NCBI RefSeq assembly: GCF_000482785.1
Contig: NZ_AXWS01000002.1
Span: 1-60,913 of the forward strand
Reading direction: 5' to 3'
Length of the DNA stretch: 60,913 bases
Source: Derxia gummosa DSM 723
GTDB lineage: Bacteria; Pseudomonadota; Gammaproteobacteria; Burkholderiales; Burkholderiaceae_E
Within the stretch, counting starts at the first letter, position 1. Every line of letters starts with the position of its first letter. The position numbers were made by a program, and so were the translations under genes. The notes under the pieces were generated by a model, which was not told the DNA's origin, ran no database searches, and saw only the letters and a program-made list of their open reading frames with translations. Below, piece by piece: positions 1 to 10,194 of this stretch.

Positions 1-1191
<1,191 letters not shown>

Positions 1192-1199
1192 TGATCGAC

Positions 1200-1230
1200 A
1201 TTTCCGACGATCAGAACGATCGCCGGAAAT
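1200..1230 (+). promoter_or_regulatory. Nested hairpin in the tuf-rpsJ intergenic region
   Basis: An outer 7-bp stem (1200-1206 with 1224-1230) encloses a 5-bp stem (1208-1212 with 1218-1222) and an AGAAC loop, separated only by single unpaired bases. No T-run follows, so it is not an obvious intrinsic terminator. It sits 36 bases before the rpsJ start. It could be an RNA processing site or part of an S10 leader control element. The structure is seen; the role is inferred. Confidence 0.4.
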
Positions 1231-1266
1231 CGCTGATCGACGTCATTCCGTTCTTTGGAGCACTAC

Positions 1267-1578
1267 ATGCAAAACCAGAAGATCCGCATTCGCCTCAAGG
1301 CCTTCGACTACCGTCTGATCGACCAGTCGGCGCTCGAAATCGTCGATACGGCCAAGCGCACTGGCGCGGTTGTCAAGGGCCCGGTGCCGCTGCCGACACG
1401 TATCCAGCGCTTCGACGTCCTGCGTTCGCCGCACGTCAACAAGACCTCGCGCGACCAGTTCGAGATCCGTACCCATCAGCGTCTGATGGACATCGTCGAT
1501 CCGACCGAAAAGACGGTCGATGCGCTGATGAAGCTGGATCTGCCGGCGGGTGTCGATGTGGAAATCAAGCTCCAGTAA
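1267..1578 (+). CDS. rpsJ: 30S ribosomal protein S10
   Basis: S10 is a component of the 30S head and, with NusB, a transcription antitermination factor on boxA RNA. The product is 103 residues, exactly the E. coli length, and begins [15 protein letters not shown] chose the ATG at 1267 rather than the in-frame ATG at 1255 because GGAG (1257-1260) lies 6 bases before it and the family starts here. The central [15 protein letters not shown] segment is typical. It is the first gene of the S10 operon. Unlike the dense packing further on, it is followed by a 106-base gap holding a likely promoter and a terminator-like hairpin. Confidence 0.98.
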   Translation: MQNQKIRIRLKAFDYRLIDQSALEIVDTAKRTGAVVKGPVPLPTRIQRFDVLRSPHVNKTSRDQFEIRTHQRLMDIVDPTEKTVDALMKLDLPAGVDVEIKLQ

Positions 1579-1581
1579 AGC

Positions 1582-1611
1582 TTGACTGCGGCGAGAGCCG
1601 CACGCCATAAT
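1582..1611 (+). promoter_or_regulatory. Sigma70-like promoter upstream of rplC
   Basis: A -35 element TTGACT (1582-1587) and a -10 element CATAAT (1606-1611) are separated by 18 bases. A 6-bp inverted repeat (TGCGGC at 1587-1592, GCCGCA at 1597-1602) fills the spacer. Transcripts from here would start a few bases before the hairpin at 1621-1639. The boxes are seen; activity is inferred. Confidence 0.5.
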
Positions 1612-1620
1612 CAATGGCTT

Positions 1621-1649
1621 CGCCCGCTTCGTGCGGGCGCGAATTTTTT
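1621..1649 (+). terminator. Terminator-like hairpin between rpsJ and rplC
   Basis: A 7-bp GC-only stem (CGCCCGC at 1621-1627, GCGGGCG at 1633-1639) with a TTCGT loop is followed after four bases by six T's (1644-1649). It resembles an intrinsic terminator, but it lies inside an operon that must be read through. It is more likely a partial terminator or attenuator controlling entry into rplC. Confidence 0.5.
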
Positions 1650-1684
1650 GGTCCGGCCAATCGCAGCCGGGTTTGGAGATAACA

Positions 1685-2341
1685 ATGGGTCTTCGCTCCC
1701 AATTGGGTCTGATTGGGCGGAAGGTCGGTATGACCCGCATCTTCACGGACGATGGTGATTCCATCCCCGTGACCGTGCTGGACGTGTCGAACAACCGCGT
1801 TTCCCAAGTCAAGTCCCTCGAAGTGGACGGCTATGCTGCCGTCCAGGTCGTCTACGGTACGCGTCGTGCATCGCGCGTCACCAAGGCGCAAGCCGGCCAT
1901 CTGGCTAAGGCAGGCGTCGAGGCCGGCTCCCTCGTCCGCGAATTTCGCGTCGACGAAGGCAAGGCCGCCGAACTGCCTGCCGGTTCGGTCGTTGGTGTTG
2001 ATCTGTTCAGTGCTGGCCAGAAGGTTGATGTGCAAGGCACGTCGATCGGTAAGGGCTATGCCGGCACGATCAAGCGTCACAACTTCTCGTCCAACCGTGC
2101 CTCGCACGGCAACTCGCGTTCGCACAATGTCCCGGGCTCCATCGGTATGGCTCAGGATCCGGGTCGCGTGTTCCCCGGCAAGCGCATGACGGGTCATCTC
2201 GGTGATGTGATCTGTACGGTCCAGAACCTCGAGATCGCGCGTGTCGACGCCGAGCGTCAGTTGCTGCTGGTCAAGGGTGCTGTTCCGGGCGCGAAGGGTG
2301 GCTCCGTGATCATCACGCCGGCCGTCAAGGCCAAGGCATAA
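1685..2341 (+). CDS. rplC: 50S ribosomal protein L3
   Basis: L3 is a primary 23S rRNA-binding protein reaching into the peptidyl-transferase region. The product is 218 residues (E. coli 209), starting [20 protein letters not shown]. The ATG at 1685 was chosen over an in-frame upstream codon at 1631 because GGAG (1675-1678) is spaced 6 bases and the family begins with this motif. In the central loop the E. coli glutamine that PrmB methylates (GSIGQ) is replaced by Met ([13 protein letters not shown]). It is followed after 12 bases by rplD with its own AGGAG. Confidence 0.98.
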   Translation: MGLRSQLGLIGRKVGMTRIFTDDGDSIPVTVLDVSNNRVSQVKSLEVDGYAAVQVVYGTRRASRVTKAQAGHLAKAGVEAGSLVREFRVDEGKAAELPAGSVVGVDLFSAGQKVDVQGTSIGKGYAGTIKRHNFSSNRASHGNSRSHNVPGSIGMAQDPGRVFPGKRMTGHLGDVICTVQNLEIARVDAERQLLLVKGAVPGAKGGSVIITPAVKAKA

Positions 2342-2353
2342 GGAGCGAACGCA

Positions 2354-2962
2354 ATGGAACTCAAGCTCCTGGGCAATGAAGGTACCGTCAGCGCTCCCGA
2401 CACGATTTTCGGTCGCGAGTACAACGAGCCCCTGATTCACCAGATCATCATCGCGTATCAGGCGAATGCCCGTTCGGGCAACCGCGCTCAAAAAGATCGC
2501 GAGCAGGTCAAGCACACGACCAAGAAGCCGTGGCGCCAGAAGGGCACGGGCCGTGCCCGTGCCGGTATGTCGTCGAGCCCGCTGTGGCGTGGCGGCGGTC
2601 GCATCTTCCCGAACTCCCCCGAGGAGAACTTCACCCAGAAGGTGAACAAGAAGATGTACCGCGCCGGCATGCAGTCGATCTACTCGCAGCTAGCCCGCGA
2701 AGGTCGCCTGTCGGTCATCGATTCGTTCTCGGTTGAAGCTCCGAAGACCAAGCTGCTCGCTGAAAAGCTGAAGGCGCTGGGTCTGCAATCGGTTCTTCTG
2801 ATTACCGACAGCGTCGATGAAAACCTGTTCCTGGCCTCGCGCAATCTCGCTCACGTTGAGGTCGTGGAGCCGGGTCAGGCCGATCCGCTGTCGCTGGTTC
2901 GCTACCAGAACGTCGTGATCACGAAGGCCGCGATCGACAAGATTCAGGAGATCCTGGCATGA
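2354..2962 (+). CDS. rplD: 50S ribosomal protein L4
   Basis: L4 is an early-assembly 50S protein whose long loop lines the exit tunnel. In E. coli it is also the autogenous repressor of the S10 operon. The product is 202 residues (E. coli 201). The basic tunnel loop is recognisable from the [15 protein letters not shown] segment. AGGAG at 2341-2345 precedes the ATG by 8 bases. The stop overlaps the rplW start by 4 bases (ATGA), indicating coupled translation. Whether L4 autoregulates here is not shown by the sequence, although the structured rpsJ-rplC leader could be its target. Confidence 0.98.
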   Translation: MELKLLGNEGTVSAPDTIFGREYNEPLIHQIIIAYQANARSGNRAQKDREQVKHTTKKPWRQKGTGRARAGMSSSPLWRGGGRIFPNSPEENFTQKVNKKMYRAGMQSIYSQLAREGRLSVIDSFSVEAPKTKLLAEKLKALGLQSVLLITDSVDENLFLASRNLAHVEVVEPGQADPLSLVRYQNVVITKAAIDKIQEILA

Positions 2963-3269
2963 GCAACTTCAGCGAAGAGCGTTTGTACAAGGTCCTGCTG
3001 GCGCCGGTGATTTCCGAGAAGTCGACATTCGTTGCCGACAAGCACGAACAGGTCGTGTTCCGCGTTCTGCGCGATGCGACCAAGCCGGAAATCCGTGCCG
3101 CCGTCGAAAAGCTTTTCGACGTGCAGGTGGAGTCGGTGCAGGTGAGCAACCGCAAGGGCAAGGTGAAGCGTTTCGGCCGCACGATCGGCCGTCGTGATCA
3201 CGAGAAGAAGGCCTTTGTCTGCTTGAAGCCCGGTCAGGAAATCAACTTCCAGGCGTTGGAGGCGAAGTA

Positions 3270-3270
<1 letters not shown>
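2959..3270 (+). CDS. rplW: 50S ribosomal protein L23
   Basis: L23 sits at the tunnel exit and docks trigger factor and the signal recognition particle. The product is 103 residues (E. coli 100). The conserved segments [16 protein letters not shown] and [11 protein letters not shown] are present. AGGAG at 2946-2950 lies inside the end of rplD, 8 bases before the ATG. The gene overlaps rplD by 4 bases and its stop shares one base with the rplB start (TAATG), so rplD-rplW-rplB are likely translationally coupled. Confidence 0.98.
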
Positions 3271-4094
<824 letters not shown>

Positions 4095-4106
4095 GCGGAG
4101 GACTGA

Positions 4107-4382
4107 ATGTCTCGTTCCATCAAGAAGGGACCGTTCGTCGATGCGCACCTCGTGCACAAGGTGGACGCCGCGCGCGCTTCGAACGACAAGCGCCCGATCA
4201 AGACCTGGTCGCGTCGCTCGACGATCATGCCCGACTTCGTCGGCCTGACGATCGCCGTGCATAACGGCCGCCAGCACGTGCCCGTGTACGTGTCCGAGAA
4301 CATGGTCGGCCACAAGCTCGGCGAGTTCGCGCTCACCCGCACTTTCAAGGGGCACGCTGCGGACAAGAAGGCGAAGAGGTAA
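4107..4382 (+). CDS. rpsS: 30S ribosomal protein S19
   Basis: S19 is a protein of the 30S head that contacts S13 and the A-site finger bridge. The product is 91 residues (E. coli 92). It starts [15 protein letters not shown], and the [19 protein letters not shown] stretch is diagnostic. A perfect GGAGG (4097-4101) lies 5 bases before the ATG. Only 3 bases separate its stop from rplV. Confidence 0.98.
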   Translation: MSRSIKKGPFVDAHLVHKVDAARASNDKRPIKTWSRRSTIMPDFVGLTIAVHNGRQHVPVYVSENMVGHKLGEFALTRTFKGHAADKKAKR

Positions 4383-4385
4383 GCC

Positions 4386-4721
4386 ATGGCAATCGAAACC
4401 ACCGCCACCCTGCGTGGCGTTCACCTGTCGGCCCAAAAGGGTCGCCTCGTGGCCGACCAGATCCGCGGCCTGAAGGTCGACAAGGCACTCAACGTGCTGG
4501 CTTTCAGCCCGAAGCGTGCCGCGACGATCATCAAGAAGGTTGTTGACTCGGCAATCGCAAATGCCGAGCACAACGACGGCGCCGATATCGACGAGCTGCG
4601 GATCAAGCGCATCCACGTCGAGGAAGGCACCCCGATGAAGCGGTTTACCGCGCGCGCCAAGGGCCGCGGCAATCGCATCCTGAAGCGCACTTGCCACGTT
4701 TACGTGGTCGTCGGCGACTGA
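4386..4721 (+). CDS. rplV: 50S ribosomal protein L22
   Basis: L22 contributes the second protein constriction of the exit tunnel, a site of macrolide resistance mutations. The product is 111 residues (E. coli 110). The beta-hairpin region ([19 protein letters not shown]) is present and looks ordinary. The shared operon arrangement continues: GAGG (4376-4379) in the end of rpsS precedes it and rpsC starts 8 bases after its stop. Confidence 0.98.
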   Translation: MAIETTATLRGVHLSAQKGRLVADQIRGLKVDKALNVLAFSPKRAATIIKKVVDSAIANAEHNDGADIDELRIKRIHVEEGTPMKRFTARAKGRGNRILKRTCHVYVVVGD

Positions 4722-4729
4722 GGAAAGAC

Positions 4730-5521
4730 ATGGGACAGAAAATCCACCCTACCGGGTTCCGGCTCTCGGTCACGCGCAACTGGTCGTCGCGCTGGTATGC
4801 CAACGGTCGTGACTACCCGCAGATGCTCGGCGATGACATCCGTGTCCGCGAGTACTTGAAGAAGAAGCTGAAGAATGCATCGGTTGGTCGCGTGCTCATT
4901 GAACGCCCGGCGAAGAACGCCCGCATCACGATCTTCAGCTCGCGTCCTGGTGTCGTCATCGGCAAGAAGGGCGAGGACATCGAGACGCTGAAGGCCGATC
5001 TGCAGCGCCTGCTGGGTATTCCGGTTCACGTGAACATCGAGGAAATCCGCAAGCCCGAGATCGACGCCCAGTTGATCGCCAACAGCATCGCCCAGCAGCT
5101 CGAGAAGCGGATCATGTTCCGCCGTGCGATGAAGCGTGCGATGCAGAACGCCATGCGTTTGGGTGCCCAGGGTATCAAGATCATGTCGTCGGGCCGTCTG
5201 AACGGCATCGAAATCGCCCGCACCGAGTGGTATCGCGAAGGCCGTGTGCCGCTCCATACGCTTCGCGCCGACATCGACTACGGCTTCGATGAAGCTCGCA
5301 CCACCTACGGTGTGATCGGCATCAAGGTCTGGGTCTACAAGGGCGATCTGCTGGCCCGCGGTGAAGCGCCGACCGTGGCCGAGCCCGAAGAAGAGAAGCG
5401 TGGTCGTCGCCCGGGTCGCCCGGGTCCGAAGGACGGTCGTCCGCCGCGTGGCCGCGGCACTCGCGACGGCGGCAAGCCCGCCCGCAAGGTTGAAGGAGAG
5501 AAGGATGCTGCAGCCAGCTAG
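4730..5521 (+). CDS. rpsC: 30S ribosomal protein S3
   Basis: S3 lines the mRNA entry channel of the 30S subunit. The product is 263 residues, longer than E. coli S3 (233). The KH domain carries the GKKG loop in [13 protein letters not shown]. The ATG at 4730 ([18 protein letters not shown]) was chosen over an in-frame upstream codon at 4691 because AGGAAAG lies just before it. The extra length is an Arg/Gly/Pro-rich tail of about 50 residues after WVYKGD, ending [11 protein letters not shown]. The tail DNA also encodes the rplP start: the two genes overlap by 17 bases. Confidence 0.97.
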   Translation: MGQKIHPTGFRLSVTRNWSSRWYANGRDYPQMLGDDIRVREYLKKKLKNASVGRVLIERPAKNARITIFSSRPGVVIGKKGEDIETLKADLQRLLGIPVHVNIEEIRKPEIDAQLIANSIAQQLEKRIMFRRAMKRAMQNAMRLGAQGIKIMSSGRLNGIEIARTEWYREGRVPLHTLRADIDYGFDEARTTYGVIGIKVWVYKGDLLARGEAPTVAEPEEEKRGRRPGRPGPKDGRPPRGRGTRDGGKPARKVEGEKDAAAS

Positions 5522-5921
5522 GCGGAAGTACCGCAAGGAACAGAAGGGCCGCAACACCGGTCTGGCGACTCGCGGCGCTTCGGTGTCGTTCGGTGAGTAC
5601 GGCCTGAAGGCAATCGGTCGCGGTCGTCTGACGGCCCGCCAGATCGAAGCGGCTCGTCGTGCGATGACCCGCCATATCAAGCGTGGCGGTCGCATCTGGA
5701 TTCGTATCTTCCCGGACAAGCCGATCTCGCAAAAGCCTGCCGAAGTCCGTATGGGTAACGGTAAGGGCAACCCCGAGTACTACGTGGCTGAGATTCAGCC
5801 GGGCAAGGTGCTCTACGAAATGGACGGCGTCGACGAATCGCTCGCCCGCGAAGCTTTCCGCCTCGCGGCGGCGAAGCTGCCGCTGCCGACGATCTTTGTC
5901 ACGCGCCAGGTCGGCGCTTGA
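5505..5921 (+). CDS. rplP: 50S ribosomal protein L16
   Basis: L16 organises the A-site region of the 50S subunit. The product is 138 residues (E. coli 136), starting [17 protein letters not shown]. The ATG at 5505 was chosen on family alignment and GGAGAG at 5494-5499. An in-frame codon 144 bases upstream would add residues with no family match. The start lies inside the rpsC tail, giving a 17-base overlap. The conserved arginine hydroxylated by RoxA in E. coli lies in the [10 protein letters not shown] region. Confidence 0.97.
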   Translation: MLQPARRKYRKEQKGRNTGLATRGASVSFGEYGLKAIGRGRLTARQIEAARRAMTRHIKRGGRIWIRIFPDKPISQKPAEVRMGNGKGNPEYYVAEIQPGKVLYEMDGVDESLAREAFRLAAAKLPLPTIFVTRQVGA

Positions 5922-5936
5922 CGCAGGGAGCAAGCA

Positions 5937-6131
5937 ATGAAGGCTAGTGAACTCCGCGCCAAGGACGTCCCGGCGCTCGAGGCCGAACTCAAGGACCTGC
6001 TGAAGGCCCATTTTGGTCTGCGCATGCAGCACGCCACACAGCAGCTGTCGAACCCCGCGCAGCTGTCGCGCGTGCGTCGCGACATCGCTCGTGTCAAGAC
6101 GGTCCTTCATGAGAAGGCGAGCAAGCAATGA
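5937..6131 (+). CDS. rpmC: 50S ribosomal protein L29
   Basis: L29 is a small helical protein near the tunnel exit, next to L23. The product is 64 residues (E. coli 63), beginning [18 protein letters not shown] and holding the typical [21 protein letters not shown] helix. GGGAG (5926-5930) is 6 bases before the ATG. The stop overlaps rpsQ by 4 bases (ATGA). Confidence 0.97.
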   Translation: MKASELRAKDVPALEAELKDLLKAHFGLRMQHATQQLSNPAQLSRVRRDIARVKTVLHEKASKQ

Positions 6132-6400
6132 ACACCGAAACCAAGTCCACGTTGCGTCGCGTCCTGCAAGGTCGCGTCGTGAGCGACAAGATGAACAAGA
6201 CGGTCGTCGTGCTGGTTGAGACGCGAGTCAAGCACCCGCTTTACGGCAAGTTCATCAAGCGCTCGAAGAAGTACCACGCTCACGATGAAGCCGGTGATTG
6301 CCATACCGGCGACACGGTCGAGATCAGCGAATCCCGTCCGATCTCGAAGACTAAATCGTGGGTCGTGACCCGTCGAATCGCCCAGGCTCAAGTCGTCTGA
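6128..6400 (+). CDS. rpsQ: 30S ribosomal protein S17
   Basis: S17 is an early 16S rRNA-binding protein with an OB fold. The product is 90 residues (E. coli 84). The characteristic [17 protein letters not shown] and [19 protein letters not shown] segments are present. It overlaps rpmC by 4 bases. It is the last gene of the S10 operon proper: a hairpin with T-run starts 10 bases after its stop, and a new promoter for rplN overlaps that hairpin. Confidence 0.97.
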   Translation: MNTETKSTLRRVLQGRVVSDKMNKTVVVLVETRVKHPLYGKFIKRSKKYHAHDEAGDCHTGDTVEISESRPISKTKSWVVTRRIAQAQVV

Positions 6401-6409
6401 GGTAGAGAA

Positions 6410-6445
6410 GCTTGACGCTGCGACGGCGTCAAGCTATAGTTTTTT
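6410..6445 (+). terminator. Perfect 9-bp hairpin with T6 after rpsQ
   Basis: Arms GCTTGACGC (6410-6418) and GCGTCAAGC (6426-6434) are perfectly complementary around a 7-base loop, and TATAG plus six T's (6440-6445) follow. This is a terminator-like element between the S10 and spc operons. Its left arm contains the -35 box and its 3' flank the -10 box of the rplN promoter, so one DNA element may both end one transcript and start the next. Confidence 0.6.
6412..6440 (+). promoter_or_regulatory. Sigma70-like promoter of the spc operon (rplN)
   Basis: TTGACG (6412-6417) and TATAGT (6435-6440) are separated by the ideal 17 bases. The leader to the rplN ATG at 6554 is about 105 bases and contains two further hairpins (6486-6498 and 6515-6534). 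The boxes are seen; use as a promoter is inferred from position and quality. Confidence 0.65.
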
Positions 6446-6514
6446 GCTTTCCTTCTCGCGCCTTGTGCGTGAGCCTCTTCCCAAGCAGGCCTTGCCTGAC
6501 GGGACCAAGACTGA

Positions 6515-6534
6515 CCAAGGCGAATTCGCCTTGG
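6515..6534 (+). promoter_or_regulatory. 20-base perfect palindrome in the rplN leader
   Basis: Positions 6515-6524 and 6525-6534 are exact reverse complements (CCAAGGCGAA then TTCGCCTTGG). This gives an 8-bp stem with an AATT loop as RNA, or a two-fold symmetric DNA site. It ends 19 bases before the rplN ATG, so it could shield or position the ribosome-binding site. A smaller CAGGC/GCCTG hairpin (6486-6498) precedes it. Confidence 0.45.
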
Positions 6535-6553
6535 CTTAAGTTGGGACAAATCC

Positions 6554-6922
6554 ATGATCCAGATGCAATCGACTCTGGATGTCGCTGATAACACCGGTGC
6601 GCGTACTGTCATGTGCATCAAGGTGCTCGGCGGCTCCAAGCGCCGGTACGCGAGTATCGGGGACATCATCAAGGTGAGCGTCAAGGACGCTGCGCCCCGT
6701 GGTCGCGTCAAGAAGGGCGAGGTGTACAACGCCGTCGTCGTTCGGACCGCCAAGGGTGTTCGTCGCCAAGATGGCTCCCTCGTCCGTTTCGACGGCAATG
6801 CTGCCGTCCTCCTGAACAATAAGCTTGAGCCGATCGGCACCCGCATCTTCGGGCCGGTCACTCGCGAGCTGCGCACCGAGCGATTCATGAAAATCGTCTC
6901 GCTGGCGCCGGAAGTTCTGTAA
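6554..6922 (+). CDS. rplN: 50S ribosomal protein L14
   Basis: L14 forms intersubunit bridge B8 and is the binding site of the silencing factor RsfS. The product is 122 residues (E. coli 123), beginning [27 protein letters not shown]. The Shine-Dalgarno is weak (GGGA at 6545-6548), unusual in this cluster, and it sits just after a 20-base palindrome. That suggests translation may be controlled by leader structure. It is the first gene of the spc operon. Confidence 0.98.
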   Translation: MIQMQSTLDVADNTGARTVMCIKVLGGSKRRYASIGDIIKVSVKDAAPRGRVKKGEVYNAVVVRTAKGVRRQDGSLVRFDGNAAVLLNNKLEPIGTRIFGPVTRELRTERFMKIVSLAPEVL

Positions 6923-6932
6923 GGAGCGGCAG

Positions 6933-7247
6933 ATGAACAAGATTCGCAAGGGCGACGAAGTCGTCGTGCTGACCGGCAAGGACAAGGGCAAGCGCGGCGT
7001 CGTGCTGCAGCGTGTCGATGTCGATCACGTCCTCGTCGAAGGCGTGAACGTCGCGAAGAAGCATGTTCGCCCGAACCCCATGAAGGGTGTCCAGGGTGGC
7101 ATCGTCGACAAGACCATGCCGCTTCACATTTCGAACGTCGCGCTGTTTGACGCCAAGGCCGGGAAGGCCTCGCGCGTTGGCGTGAAGATCGAAGACGGCC
7201 AAGCTCAGCGCTTCTTCAAGAAGAGCGGCGAACTGGTTAAGGCTTGA
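6933..7247 (+). CDS. rplX: 50S ribosomal protein L24
   Basis: L24 is an assembly initiator of the 50S subunit that binds the 5' domain of 23S rRNA through a KOW motif. The product is 104 residues, the E. coli length. The KOW segment is [20 protein letters not shown] near the N-terminus. AGGAG (6921-6925) overlaps the end of rplN, 7 bases before the ATG. It is followed after 10 bases by rplE. Confidence 0.97.
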   Translation: MNKIRKGDEVVVLTGKDKGKRGVVLQRVDVDHVLVEGVNVAKKHVRPNPMKGVQGGIVDKTMPLHISNVALFDAKAGKASRVGVKIEDGQAQRFFKKSGELVKA

Positions 7248-7257
7248 GGTGACGACG

Positions 7258-7797
7258 ATGGCAAGACTGCAAGAGTTCTACCGCGAGAAGGTCGTCGCCG
7301 ATCTGACGGCCAAGTTCGGCTACAAGTCGGTCATGGAAGTGCCGCGTATCACCAAGATCACGCTGAACATGGGTGTGGGTGAAGCGATCTCGGACAAAAA
7401 GGTCATTGAGCACGCCGTTGGCGACATGACCAAGATTGCTGGCCAGAAGCCTGTCGTGACGAAGGCCCGCAAGGCTATCGCGGGCTTCAAGATTCGTCAG
7501 GGCTATCCGATCGGCTGCATGGTCACGCTGCGTGGCGTGCGCATGTACGAATTCCTGGATCGCCTCGTGACCATCGCGCTGCCGCGTGTTCGCGACTTCC
7601 GAGGCATTTCGGGCAAGGCGTTCGACGGCCGCGGCAACTACAACATGGGCGTCAAGGAACAGATCATCTTCCCGGAAATCGAGTACGAGAAGGTTGATGC
7701 GCTCCGTGGGCTGAACATCAGCATCACCACCACCGCGAAGTCGGACGATGAAGCCAAGGCGCTTCTCGCTGCCTTCAAGTTCCCGTTCAAGAATTGA
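7258..7797 (+). CDS. rplE: 50S ribosomal protein L5
   Basis: L5 binds 5S rRNA in the central protuberance. The product is 179 residues, exactly the E. coli length, starting [17 protein letters not shown] prefer the ATG at 7258 to the in-frame GTG at 7249, because GAGGTGA just upstream then serves as Shine-Dalgarno and the length matches. The conserved [12 protein letters not shown] segment is present. In E. coli the rplX-rplE junction carries the S8 translational operator; I could not confirm an equivalent fold by eye. Confidence 0.96.
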   Translation: MARLQEFYREKVVADLTAKFGYKSVMEVPRITKITLNMGVGEAISDKKVIEHAVGDMTKIAGQKPVVTKARKAIAGFKIRQGYPIGCMVTLRGVRMYEFLDRLVTIALPRVRDFRGISGKAFDGRGNYNMGVKEQIIFPEIEYEKVDALRGLNISITTTAKSDDEAKALLAAFKFPFKN

Positions 7798-7804
7798 GGT
7801 CGGC

Positions 7805-8110
7805 ATGGCGAAGCTTAGCCTAATCAATCGCGAGATCAAGCGCGCGGCACTGGCGGATAAGTACGCCGGCAAGCGCGCAGCCCTGAAGGCGATCATCGAC
7901 GACCAGTCGAAGTCGGACGAAGAGCGCTACGAAGCGCGTCTGAAGCTGCAGCAACTGCCGCGCAATTCCAATCCGACCCGTCAGCGCAATCGCTGCACGG
8001 TGACCGGACGCCCCCGCGGCACCTTCCGCAAGTTCGGTCTTGGTCGCATCAAGCTGCGTGAAGCGGCGATGCGCGGCGAAGTGCCGGGCATGGTCAAGGC
8101 CAGCTGGTAA
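7805..8110 (+). CDS. rpsN: 30S ribosomal protein S14 (zinc-free type)
   Basis: S14 is a 30S head protein. The product is 101 residues, the E. coli length, with the long N-terminal helix ([18 protein letters not shown]) of the zinc-independent form. The C-terminal part [25 protein letters not shown] has only one cysteine, so no zinc ribbon. The ATG at 7805 follows GAGGTCGGC. An in-frame ATG at 7748 lies inside rplE and is not supported by the family. Confidence 0.97.
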   Translation: MAKLSLINREIKRAALADKYAGKRAALKAIIDDQSKSDEERYEARLKLQQLPRNSNPTRQRNRCTVTGRPRGTFRKFGLGRIKLREAAMRGEVPGMVKASW

Positions 8111-8130
8111 GTCGACGGACGGAGAACGCT

Positions 8131-8526
8131 ATGAGTATGAGTGATCCCATCGCCGACATGCTGACCCGCATCCGCAACGGTCAACAAGTCGAGCGCAAGG
8201 TTGTCGAAATGCCCTCGTCGAAGCTCAAGGTCGCGATCGCGAACGTGCTGAAGGACGAAGGCTACATCGAGAGCTTTTTGGTGAAGACCGAGGATGGCAA
8301 GGCCACCCTCAGCATCGAGCTTAAGTATTACGCGGGTCGTCCGGTCATCGACCGTATCGAGCGCGTATCGAAGCCTGGTCTTCGCATTTACAAGGGCCGC
8401 GACGGCATTCCCCAGGTCATGAATGGCCTCGGCGTGGCGATCGTCTCGACGTCGAAGGGCGTGATGACGGACCGTCGTGCACGTGCCGCGGGTGTCGGTG
8501 GCGAAGTCCTGTGCTACGTCGCCTGA
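8131..8526 (+). CDS. rpsH: 30S ribosomal protein S8
   Basis: S8 is a core 16S rRNA-binding protein and, in E. coli, the autogenous repressor of the spc operon. The product is 131 residues (E. coli 130), starting [18 protein letters not shown]. There are two in-frame ATGs six bases apart; GGAG (8121-8124) is spaced 6 bases from the first, so 8131 is preferred. The C-terminal [26 protein letters not shown] signature is intact. Confidence 0.97.
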   Translation: MSMSDPIADMLTRIRNGQQVERKVVEMPSSKLKVAIANVLKDEGYIESFLVKTEDGKATLSIELKYYAGRPVIDRIERVSKPGLRIYKGRDGIPQVMNGLGVAIVSTSKGVMTDRRARAAGVGGEVLCYVA

Positions 8527-8543
8527 TCCGGGAGGAATGAAGA

Positions 8544-9077
8544 ATGTCTCGTGTTGGTAAGGCTCCGATCGAGCTGCCGAAGGGCGCGGAAGTCGCGTTC
8601 GACGAGCAGACGATCACCGTCAAGGGTCCGCTGGGCACGCTCAGCCAGGCCCGCCATCCGAAGGTCGGCGTTGAAATCGTTGACGGCAAGGTTCAGTTCA
8701 CGGTCCTCGACGAGAGCCGTGAAGCGAATGCGATGTCGGGTACGCTGCGCGCGATCGTTAACAACCTCGTGACCGGCGTCACCAAGGGCTTCGAGCGCAA
8801 GCTCACCCTGATCGGCGTTGGCTACAAGGCACAGGTTCAGGGCGACAAGCTCAACCTGTCGCTCGGTTTCTCGCATCCGGTCGTGCACACGCTGCCCGCT
8901 GGTGTGAAGGCCGAGACGCCGACCCCGACGGAAATCGTCATCAAGGGTTCGAACAAGCAGGCCGTCGGTCAGGTTGCTGCCGAGATCCGCGCCTATCGTC
9001 CTCCCGAGCCTTACAAGGGTAAGGGTGTTCGCTACTCGGACGAGCGAGTGGTGATCAAGGAAACGAAGAAGAAGTAA
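8544..9077 (+). CDS. rplF: 50S ribosomal protein L6
   Basis: L6 lies near the sarcin-ricin loop and factor-binding site. The product is 177 residues, equal to E. coli, with the two tandem L6 repeats. It starts [17 protein letters not shown] and has the second-repeat signature [25 protein letters not shown] (8531-8535) precedes the ATG by 8 bases. It is tightly followed by rplR. Confidence 0.98.
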   Translation: MSRVGKAPIELPKGAEVAFDEQTITVKGPLGTLSQARHPKVGVEIVDGKVQFTVLDESREANAMSGTLRAIVNNLVTGVTKGFERKLTLIGVGYKAQVQGDKLNLSLGFSHPVVHTLPAGVKAETPTPTEIVIKGSNKQAVGQVAAEIRAYRPPEPYKGKGVRYSDERVVIKETKKK

Positions 9078-9089
9078 CGGAGCCAGGCT

Positions 9090-9455
9090 ATGAACAAGAA
9101 GGAATCTCGCCTGCGCCGCGCGACTCAGACGCGAGCCAAGATCGCCGAACTTCGCGTTGTGCGTCTGGCGGTGCATCGCACCAACACGCACATCTACGCG
9201 AACGTGATTGCCGCCGACGGCGGAACCATTCTCGCCTCTGCCTCCACGTTGGAGAAGGAAGTGCGCGATCAGTTGGCCGGGCAGACCGGCCGTGGCGGCA
9301 ACGTTGCCGCCGCCGCCCTGGTGGGCAAGCGCGTTGCCGAGAAGGCCAAGGCTGCGGGCATCGAGTCCGTCGCTTTCGACCGTTCCGGTTTCCGTTACCA
9401 CGGTCGCATCAAGGCGCTCGCTGACGCTGCGCGTGAAGCCGGCCTGAAGTTCTAA
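9090..9455 (+). CDS. rplR: 50S ribosomal protein L18
   Basis: L18 binds 5S rRNA and brings it into the 50S subunit with L5. The product is 121 residues (E. coli 117). The basic N-terminus ([18 protein letters not shown]) and the C-terminal [26 protein letters not shown] are diagnostic. GGAG at 9079-9082 precedes the ATG. Ten bases separate it from rpsE. Confidence 0.97.
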   Translation: MNKKESRLRRATQTRAKIAELRVVRLAVHRTNTHIYANVIAADGGTILASASTLEKEVRDQLAGQTGRGGNVAAAALVGKRVAEKAKAAGIESVAFDRSGFRYHGRIKALADAAREAGLKF

Positions 9456-9465
9456 GGACACGACG

Positions 9466-9987
9466 ATGGCGAAAGTGCAAGCGAAGGTCGCGGGCGGCGA
9501 AGAGCGCGATGACGGCCTGAAAGAAAAGATGATCGCGGTGAACCGCGTCACCAAGGTTGTGAAGGGTGGCCGGATTCTCGGTTTCGCCGCTCTGACCGTG
9601 GTTGGCGACGGCGACGGCCGTGTTGGCATGGGCAAGGGCAAGGCGCGCGAAGTGCCGGTCGCTGTCCAGAAGGCGATGGACGAAGCCCGCCGCAAGATGT
9701 TCAAGGTGTCGCTTAAGGGCGGCACGCTGCAACACTCGGTTGTCGGCAAGCACGGCGCCTCGACGGTGCTGATGTCGCCTGCCAAGGAAGGTACCGGCGT
9801 GATCGCGGGCGGTCCGATGCGCGCGATCTTCGAAGTGCTCGGCGTGACCAACGTCGTGGCGAAGAGTCTCGGCTCGACGAATCCGTACAACATGGTTCGT
9901 GCCACGCTGAACGGTCTCCAAGCCATGAACACGCCGGCCGAGATTGCTGCCAAGCGCGGCAAGTCGATCGAAGAGATCCTGGGGTAA
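9466..9987 (+). CDS. rpsE: 30S ribosomal protein S5
   Basis: S5 contributes to decoding accuracy and mRNA unwinding at the entry channel. The product is 173 residues (E. coli 167). The double-stranded RNA-binding-like N-terminal half contains [31 protein letters not shown]; its loop is the spectinomycin-interaction region in E. coli. AGGA precedes the ATG at 9466. Only 4 bases separate the stop from rpmD. Confidence 0.98.
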   Translation: MAKVQAKVAGGEERDDGLKEKMIAVNRVTKVVKGGRILGFAALTVVGDGDGRVGMGKGKAREVPVAVQKAMDEARRKMFKVSLKGGTLQHSVVGKHGASTVLMSPAKEGTGVIAGGPMRAIFEVLGVTNVVAKSLGSTNPYNMVRATLNGLQAMNTPAEIAAKRGKSIEEILG

Positions 9988-9991
9988 TGCC

Positions 9992-10174
9992 ATGACCGAA
10001 GCGAAGAAGATCAAGGTCACGCTCGTCCGTAGCGTCATCGGCACCCGTGAGTCGCATCGCGCCACGGTGCGCGGCCTCGGCCTCAAGCGCCTGAACAGCA
10101 GCCGCGAACTGGTGGATACGCCGGAAGTGCGCGGGATGATCAACAAGGTGTCTTACCTGCTCAAGGTTGAGTGA
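9992..10174 (+). CDS. rpmD: 50S ribosomal protein L30
   Basis: L30 is a small 50S protein. The product is 60 residues (E. coli 59), starting [18 protein letters not shown] and ending [11 protein letters not shown]. The ATG at 9992 was chosen on family length; an in-frame codon at 9944 would lie inside rpsE. The order rpsE-rpmD-rplO-secY is the standard proteobacterial one. Confidence 0.97.
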   Translation: MTEAKKIKVTLVRSVIGTRESHRATVRGLGLKRLNSSRELVDTPEVRGMINKVSYLLKVE

Positions 10175-10194
10175 GACCCGGCGGAGTGATCAGC

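Noticed and set aside
10171-10194. GTG start for rplO overlapping rpmD
   Set aside because: The ATG at 10195 has a better-placed GGAG and gives the usual L15 length.
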